Assembly (NCBI RefSeq): GCF_001039355.2
Contig: NW_019774480.1
Location: 194,859-219,858, forward strand
DNA from: Lingula anatina
Taxonomy: Eukaryota; Brachiopoda; Lingulata; Lingulida; Lingulidae
Reading direction: 5' to 3'
DNA length: 25,000 bases
The notes beneath the pieces are model-generated. The model saw only the letters and a program-made list of their open reading frames with translations. It did not search any database and was not told where the DNA came from. Shown here piece by piece: positions 19,225-25,000 of the stretch (positions within the stretch are counted from its first letter, which is position 1; each line of letters opens with the position of its first letter). The position numbers and the translations under genes are program-made.

Positions 19225-19887
19225 CAGGTTTGGACTGACTCAACTAGCATTATATGTCTAACTGGATGGGGTTTAAAAATAAAGTGTGTGCAACCCTCTA
19301 TACAGACAGAATAGGTACATGTACTGGCGATTAAGAGATATTGACCCTACATGTCCGTCCTTAATTCTTTATAGTTCAGGTACCCCGTGATACTTGACAT
19401 TGACTTTGGATTAACTGCTTCATTGCAGAACACAAAATGGAACATAACGGGTAGCATTACGTTTTCCAATCAAAGTGGATTTTTTCATGCATCACGTGTA
19501 TTTTTTCATTTCCGGCTGCTTATTTCCAATACTTTAAGCAATCAGTTTATTTTCATTGCAATCATGAAATTGGTAATGACTGTCCTGATAATGACTTGAA
19601 CATACATTCAACAGAGAGCCGGAGTTAGTAGGCTTTAGGAAGTGAAGCGGTATGTCACAAAACAAAACAGAATTAACTCAACGAAATATAGTGATCAGTT
19701 ACAGTAAAAAAGACAATTGATCAATTTTCTCTGTAGGATCCAATAATGGTTTAATGGCAGGAAATAGGTCCTACAATCAGATGTACATATAATTGTCCGG
19801 GAAATGTATATAAAAAAAACTATTACTGTGAACTTAGAGACGGAGATACGCTTCGTGCCGTTGTACACCGATACAAAGGATCCAAAC
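19225..19887 (+). promoter_or_regulatory. Upstream region and candidate first exon of gene F
   Basis: GTTTGGACTGACTCAACTAG and CTAACTGGATGGGGTTT align with the block starting at 10606 upstream of C (TTTGGACCGACCCAAATAG, CTGAATGGGGTCT). CCAATCAAAGTG at 19469-19480 also occurs upstream of C at 11566-11577. A candidate first exon ends at 19887 (GGATCCAAAC) before donor GTAAGT. No TATA box was identified with confidence. Confidence 0.4.
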
Positions 19888-19916
19888 GTAAGTAACAGAT
19901 ATATGCACAAACGCTC

Positions 19917-20039
19917 TTTTCTCCCAATATCTTTCTCTTTATGTCATCTCTATCTACCCTCTCTCTTTCTCAGTTTCTTTCTCTTTTTGTCATCTCCCTC
20001 CCTCTATCTCTTCTTCTCTCTCAATTTCTTTCTCTTTCT

Positions 20040-20084
<45 letters not shown>

Positions 20085-20097
20085 CTCTCTGTCACCT
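19917..20097. repeat. Pyrimidine-rich tract with CT microsatellite before the signal exon of gene F
   Basis: CTTTCTC-rich sequence leading into about nineteen CT units (20043-20081), ending 53 bases before the signal exon (20135). Confidence 0.9.
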
Positions 20098-20152
20098 CAT
20101 CAATATAAAACTGATGTTGCAGCTTACTTTTCAGGAGCAAAGTTTGCCCATC

Positions 20153-21102
20153 ATGCAGGTTATAACTGCACTTAGTGCGAGCGCTTTAATTAGCCTGGTG
20201 GTCGTTGTTTGTGCCCACGGGGATCACGGGGATCATGGTAAGTTCATTGTTTTTGAAAAATATAAAAAGAATAACTCCATGCCTATTTAGCGCAAGATAG
20301 TTATATCCACTTCAAAAAATTGAACAAAGTCAAATGTTAAAACATACAAAATAATACCATGCATTTATCTTAATCCTACCTCACAGAAAGAGTTGCATGA
20401 CTCTGAAAAATTGGCCGAGATTATCGCAAGGTCTTCACAACAAGGCCTTGGCAACGTCGCCAGTAACCTTTTTAAACAATAAGTTTCCAGGCTGGATAAA
20501 TAAAATATTCACAGAAGTTGTGCACGAGGCTTGTAGGTTTTTTTTTTTTTCTTTTTTTTTTTTCATGCAAAGTGCATTTCTAATAATCACGGGATTAATT
20601 TTGAGTCGCACTGAACCAATAAATAAGGACCAACCCTCGTAATTTTGTTTGTGTGCGTGTGTATGAAACCGACCCTCTTTTTAACTTGTCACAATATTTA
20701 GGAATTGTAAGGATTGACATTTTCTCTGACATTTTCTCTTTAAATTGACATTTTCTATTTAACGTAGTATCGTTGACATATGGACATCATAATATCGACA
20801 AACGAGACGCACGCAAGATAGGTACCATTGAAAAGCAAGACTTGGCAACATTGAGCCGAAACAAGCGCGAACAGCACGTTGAGGATCAACAGCTTGAGGT
20901 TGAGAAGAACAAACGAAATGTCGACAGAGCCAGTCGGCTTCCCCTAAGTGTGGACAAACGACATGATCGCCACTCCCACGGTGAAGGGCACCGTTTTAGT
21001 GGGTGCGATCACAATAACTGCTGGGTTTACTGCATGAGGCGCCAAGATGATCGTATTGGGGGGCACTGCCAGAGCGGACGATGTGTCTGCTTCAAGCCGT
21101 AG
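20153..21102 (+). CDS. Gene F: secreted CS-alpha-beta peptide precursor with four Lys-Arg sites and His-rich segments
   Basis: Coding exons are 20153-20237 (exon from 20135 after acceptor TTTTCAG, donor GTAAGT) and 20768-21102 (acceptor CGTAG, donor GTTAGT at 21110), phase 1, 139 residues. Residues 1-21 are a hydrophobic signal peptide followed by a short His-Gly-Asp repeat. The pro-region is polar, with Lys-Arg at 40-41, 61-62, 77-78 and 92-93. Cleavage at 93 would release a peptide starting with a His-rich stretch (six His-containing positions within 94-103). The module has Cys 108, 113, 117, 129, 134 and 136: C-x4-C-x3-C-x11-C-x4-C-x-C, with Gly-His-Cys and a third loop two residues longer than in B and D. 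Unlike the other modules, it is clearly basic. All signals for expression are intact. The His-rich part suggests pH- or metal-dependent behaviour, which is inference. Confidence 0.85.
20539..20563. repeat. Interrupted poly-T in an intron of gene F
   Basis: A T run broken by one C, between the signal and peptide exons of F. Low-complexity tract. Confidence 0.8.
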
Positions 21103-21406
21103 ACCACAGGTTAGTATACGTCATCCATGTTGTATCTATTCCCATAATTTAGGCAAAAGTTCGATTATCCACTGTCAATTTATGTTTACGGCTGCATGGC
21201 GTTACGTTTCAGCGTTATTTTGGTAACTGATAAATCTAATTCAATTTGGTTCATATATCAATGATGCAGAATTTGAGTATTTATGAAATAGGGGTCATAC
21301 CGGTGTATATTCATGATATTTTTAACACGTAAATAGATAAATTATAACATGGTGAAATAAGCATACCTTTCTAACTGTAGATTTTCAAATTACCTTTTCT
21401 TTTCAG

Positions 21407-21500
21407 GCGTCTCCTTGAGAAGACATGAAAGCATACTTTCAAAATGATCGTCGCAATTTAATGGAATTAATGTTAAAATAAAACATTTACATCGCTTATT
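21407..21500 (+). other. 3' UTR exon of gene F
   Basis: Starts after acceptor TTTTCAG at 21406 with GCGTCTCCTTGAGAAGACAT, homologous to the other 3' exons. AATAAA at 21477-21482. Confidence 0.7.
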
Positions 21501-22731
21501 CATTGCAAACAGTGTTCACGAATCTAATTACAAATCCAATCCAGCTTCTACAGTGTATATGTACAAAAGTTTTTTTTTTATCTTCAAGATTCAAAATCCC
21601 CTGAAATTTTATACTTTTACTTAAAGTCCTTCTTCTTTTTCCACCTATATTTAATGAATGACTTACAAAATGCTTAAAGATTAAACTTAGCAATCATAAT
21701 ATTGCATTCACTATATTATGTTAATAAATTGTGTCCTTTGCGTGGGTAATCATGACCTGTCAACAAAATAACAACGTTGAAGGCAGTATATTTGATATGT
21801 CAGGATAAAGTGTACATCTTATATTTATAGAATCGGTGGAAAGAAAATAAATTTATAGCTTTACTGGCTACTACTGCATACACTGAAATAACTTCATAAT
21901 TTTAAAGTTCTTTCTTTAGTAGTCACATATGATGCAGTACCTGAATACATTTTCTCCGATCTCTGTGAAGTAACATTCAGCGCTGTTGAGCAGTCGTACA
22001 TGCACATGTACTAAATACAGTCACGTTGGATAAATAATGCTAATGCTGTTCGCATATCATTTTGTGTCTAGAATTATCAAAAATCAGAAACACGAAACCT
22101 CACACAAGTGTCATTCCCACCAAGTTATGACAAAATATCTCGAAATGAATGGGATCATAGACATTTGAATTCATGTGTTGACATCATTTCATCCAAAGTT
22201 TTTTTCCGCATTGCTTTGTTTGAAGAACCAAAATATCTGACAACTCGCTTTTAATATCTAACGACTGCATTTATTCCTAAAAAGAATCCTCAGCTATTCA
22301 TAGAATCATATGGAGATTCTGTATAATTAATTCTGTAATATCAACATAAATGAGTTATATTGCAATTTTATTGAAATTACTTTCTGCAGTAGGTTGCTCT
22401 TATTATTCATGTCATTACACCAAATAATTGCACCCAATATCTTCTTTCTAGATCCGTTTACTAATTTTCAATCTCTCAGTCATATTTTCCTTGCAATCTA
22501 GTCAAATTACGGTACCTGTAAAATAAACATTACGTAGCAATAACAGACCATTTCAATCTGGCTGATTGAATATATCCTATTGTAGTTCTCAATAAAAATG
22601 AATAGATACCTACGATGAAAACTGAATATTCAGTTAATACACATACAATTTACTGTTAGTTGCAATTAAGGATAATTAGAAAGAACACTAATAAATGTAC
22701 TTGGTAGCTGGATATTACGAGTGATTTGAAA
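21501..22731. other. Intergenic, no gene seen
   Basis: AT-rich sequence. No family exon, credible open frame, tRNA or repeat was recognised. Confidence 0.6.
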
Positions 22732-22918
22732 TGACCCACGAATTCGAAGGCCCACATTCGTTCCCTTGAAATCCCGATTCAGGGGCCCGTCGTTGTCCTG
22801 ATGGACTCACGTGCTTCATCCGGGACGCAAGGGCCCAAGATAGGAAAGGAGGGGCATTAAAAGACAAAACGTGTGCCTGATAAAAGGAATAGAGGTGACG
22901 CGACTTTTGTAAAAAATC
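22732..22918. repeat. Duplicated segment with SINE fragment, copy 1
   Basis: 22732-22830 aligns with 23776-23870 (ATCCCGATTCAGGGGC, then GTCGTTGTC and CATCCGGGAC). 22826-22918 is almost identical to 23471-23566 (AAGGGCCCAAGATAGGAAAG to GGTGACGCGACTT). The two halves have separate partners, so the region was built by more than one rearrangement. Confidence 0.75.
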
Positions 22919-23205
22919 AGGGGCTAGGTCGTTGTCGTGAAGGACTGACGTGCCTCATCCGGGACTCGAACCCGTGACCTTGCGTTACCAAGGTTGATGA
23001 CGCTTTGGATGTCTCATTTGCATCCTTGCACGCTACCGACTGCTCCGTGACAGACCCGCCCACCCTCCGTACGTGCGAGTTTCTTCTTAAAGTAATCAAT
23101 GGCAATTTTGAAGAAGTCAATTCTGGCAAAAAAAAGAATGACACAGTAGCTCCTGTGACTCGAACCAGCGTCCGAGTATTTGTCTGTATGCCAGGCAGCA
23201 GAATC
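22917..23205 (-). mobile_element. tRNA-derived SINE, two tRNA-like promoters, minus strand
   Basis: The minus strand carries two box-B sequences, GGTTCGAGTCC (complement of 22962-22972) and GGTTCGAGTCA (complement of 23156-23166). A box-A-like GGAGCAGTCGGTAGCGTGC precedes the first. The sequence is nearly identical to 23819-24068, showing recent activity or duplication. Open frames on both strands, including the long one at 22917-23501, are by-products of the repeat. Confidence 0.75.
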
Positions 23206-23272
23206 AAAACAACTTGGATCGTATTCATTGATAGGCCTGCTCTGTATGTTCCTAGTAATACGACTTCGGAAG

Positions 23273-23302
23273 TTTTTTTTTTTTTTTTTTTCCTTTTTTT
23301 TT
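23273..23302. repeat. Poly-T with a CC interruption
   Basis: Poly-T tract next to the SINE, possibly the A-rich tail of an element inserted on the minus strand. Confidence 0.7.
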
Positions 23303-23470
23303 GGTTTTGCGTTGAGAGAACGCTTGGTTTCACCTTTGACGTTGTAGAGCACGAGGACGGCCACAGCTGTTCACACCTCTGCGGTTTTAGTATTGAGTAG
23401 TCTTTACTCTTTCCAATATCGACTGCGGACTTGCCACGGTACTGTATGGTCATATGAACAGTCTTGAGAA

Positions 23471-23566
23471 GCAAGGGCCCAAGATAGGAAAGGAGGGGCA
23501 TTAAAAGACAAAACGTGTGCCTGATAAAAGGAATAGAGGTGACGCGACTTCTGTAAAAAAAAAATC
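23471..23566. repeat. Direct repeat, copy 2 of 22826-22918
   Basis: Shares AAGGGCCCAAGATAGGAAAG, GGAGGGGCATTAAAAGACAA and GGTGACGCGACTT with the first copy, differing by a C for T and a longer A run. The two copies flank the SINE at 22917-23205. Confidence 0.85.
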
Positions 23567-23775
23567 AAAAGTTTTCTCTCTTCTAATCCCACCAAGAAGA
23601 AAGCACTTTTTTATGAAATGCAAGCCATACGGAGTTAGTTATAGCTCAATTTAAGTTCAAGATCTTTGGCACCAATATAAGGACTTTTAACTGAAGAGAA
23701 AGGAAATATAATTGTCGACGCAGATGTAAACTGTCTAAAGTATACCGTATTATTAGGCAAAAGGTAATTTGCTAA
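23567..23775. other. Spacer between repeats, no gene seen
   Basis: Short AT-rich stretch; nothing recognised. Confidence 0.5.
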
Positions 23776-24125
23776 GTCCCACGAGCGCCCTCATTCGTTC
23801 TCGTCTCGTGACATCCCGATTCAGGGGCTAGGTCGTTGTCGTGAAGGACTGACGTGCCTCATCCGGGACTCGAACCCGTGACCTTGCGTTACCAAGGTTG
23901 ATGACGCTTTGGATGTCTCATTTGCATCCTTGCACGCTACCGACTGCTCCGTGACAGACCCGCCCACCCTCCGTACGTGCGAGTTTCCTCTTAAAGTAAT
24001 CAATGGCAATTTTGAAGAAGTCAATTCTGGCAAAAAAAGAATGACACAGTAGCTCCTGTGACTCGAACCAGCGTCCGAGTATTTGTCTGTATGCCAGGCA
24101 GCAGAGTTACCACGCAGCCACGACA
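23776..24125 (-). mobile_element. tRNA-derived SINE with two tRNA-like heads, minus strand, fuller copy
   Basis: Reading the minus strand from 24125, box-A-like TGGCTGCGTGG (complement of 24110-24120) and box-B GGTTCGAGTCA (complement of 24059-24069) form the first head. A linker with GAAGTCAATT... follows, then the second head with GGAGCAGTCGGTAGCGTGC and box B GGTTCGAGTCC (complement of 23866-23876). The second head has an unusually long A-to-B spacing. The 23776-23870 end is shared with 22732-22830. Confidence 0.75.
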
Positions 24126-24544
24126 GCTCCGTTGATACGCAGCGATCAGATGGTAACTTTCAACCTCGTCACGGAGAGCGCCAGATTGGGTGTACATGTG
24201 CAGGCCTGCTGTCCCAATCGACAATCTGGGAGCCGCCTTTCAGCCCACGCAACCCCAGTCCCCGACATGAACGGTAAACTTCAGTGATGCACACGAAGTC
24301 GTGTTTGTCAACCCGACTCAGAGCTCGGAGTTTGTTTTATACTAAGATTGATTTTGGCTTTACCCACGATATTAAAGAGCACAGTGGGATCAGAGGCGGT
24401 TTACAACAGACGGGGTTTACTTTTAGCGAGACCATAAGAGGAGAGAATAGAAAAAAAACATTCAAGTAGTCTGTAATTACTGGTGCGATTGCAGCATGGA
24501 AATTTTTAGTAAAATATTATTGGCAAATAATTAAGCCGAGGAGA
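24126..24544. other. Repeat-derived or intergenic, no gene seen
   Basis: 24330-24385 weakly resembles 23320-23370 (TTGGCTTTACCCACGATATT...AAGAGCAC against TTGGTTTCACCTTTGACGTTGTAGAGCAC). Open frames are short and have no family features. Confidence 0.4.
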
Positions 24545-24665
24545 TATAGTTTTTCTACCGAACACGGTTAACAGGTGGTATGACGTGCTGTTATACCGTA
24601 AAAGCTACAGAATCAAAACAAGGTGAATCGTATTCATTGATAGGCCTGCTCTGTACGTTCGGAAC
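24545..24665 (-). mobile_element. SINE 3' module fragment, minus strand
   Basis: The reverse complement matches 2675-2790 (AGAGCAGGCCTATCAATG to CCACCTGTTAACCGTGTTC). ATTCATTGATAGGCCTGCTCT also occurs at 23224-23244 next to the other SINE. Confidence 0.65.
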
Positions 24666-24889
24666 ATGAAGTAAAACTACATTTAGAAGTTTGCAATGTT
24701 CCTAACTACGCGTGACTGATACATAATTTAAACATCCGTTATACTTCTTCCGCTCCCTGCACTCAGACTGTCCTACTAGCAGGGTAGATCTATCTCGGCA
24801 TGGACTGTCGTTCAGGCCCAGTCAATGTAATCACCTTAATTTTCTGCCCCCCCCCCTCCCCCCGCAAAGCAATATGAACAACATCATGG

Positions 24890-25000
24890 ACCACAAAATT
24901 TTCCCGACTTTACCCAATTACTTTAAGTTACGGGGGATGTGCCCGGCATTTAAGCCGCTTAAACTGAAAGCAATTTACCGAGAATCCCCGAGGAATTAGT
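24890..25000. mobile_element. Diverged fragment related to the TTA-flanked MITE, cut by the window end
   Basis: CATTTAAGCCGCTTAAACTGAAAGCAATTTACCGAGAATCCCCG lines up piece by piece with GACATTTAAGTCGGATTATCTGAAAGTAATCTAGTGAGACTCCCCG of 4050-4095. The ends are not visible. Confidence 0.5.

Noticed and set aside
22917-23501. 194-codon open frame on the minus strand
   Set aside because: It is a translation of the SINE and its tRNA-like boxes plus a poly-A-coded lysine run; a near-identical stretch recurs at 23821-24033.

Overview
The window looks like AT-rich nuclear DNA from an invertebrate animal, most plausibly a marine mollusc such as a bivalve. The grounds are short multi-exon genes with GT-AG introns, secreted cysteine-rich peptide precursors, tRNA-derived SINEs, several MITE-type elements and many microsatellites. 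The species cannot be named from the sequence alone. There is no sign of bacterial or viral organisation.

The core content is one gene family in six copies, all on the + strand, here called A to F: A about 600-2410, B about 4613-6225, C about 11240-12690, D about 13720-15415, E about 18036-18940, F about 19850-21500. Where it can be read, each gene has the same plan: an upstream block and TATA box, a short non-coding first exon, an exon carrying a hydrophobic signal peptide that ends in phase 1, an exon carrying a charged pro-region rich in Lys-Arg sites followed by a C-terminal peptide, and a short 3' exon that begins at a conserved acceptor and carries the poly(A) signal. In A, B, D and F the C-terminal peptide has six cysteines spaced C-x4-C-x3-C-x9/11-C-x4-C-x-C with a Gly-x-Cys before the fourth. 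That is the signature of the cysteine-stabilised alpha-beta (CS-alpha-beta) fold of invertebrate defensins and scorpion channel toxins. C and E keep the signal, pro-region and exon plan but lack the six-cysteine module. A has lost the ATG seen in its close twin B, and C has a frame break, so both are probably pseudogenes or decaying. B, D, E and F are open.

Region by region: 1-6354 is a tandem segmental duplication (units 1-2541 and 3559-6354) holding A and B, with a SINE between them and a dimeric TTA-flanked MITE in the second unit. 6355-10600 has no recognisable gene; it holds an inverted-repeat element, a 49-base poly-T, a 294-bp MITE, an ATT microsatellite, a 362-bp direct repeat pair and a 74-75-bp minisatellite next to a single N, which may mark an assembly problem. 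10600-15415 holds C and D, with a decayed second copy of D's promoter and first exon. 15416-17750 has two more MITEs and a GA repeat. 17793-21500 holds E and F. 21500-25000 has no family member; it is unrecognised sequence followed by duplicated SINE material and, at the edge, a fragment related to the TTA-flanked MITE.

The genes probably form one secreted peptide locus. Precursors enter the secretory route, are likely cut at dibasic sites by furin-type convertases, and release a roughly 30-residue disulphide-bonded peptide. Whether this is antimicrobial, signalling or channel-active cannot be told from sequence. Low predicted charge in A, B and D and mostly replacement-type differences between A and B argue for a fast-evolving function that is not simply cationic membrane disruption.
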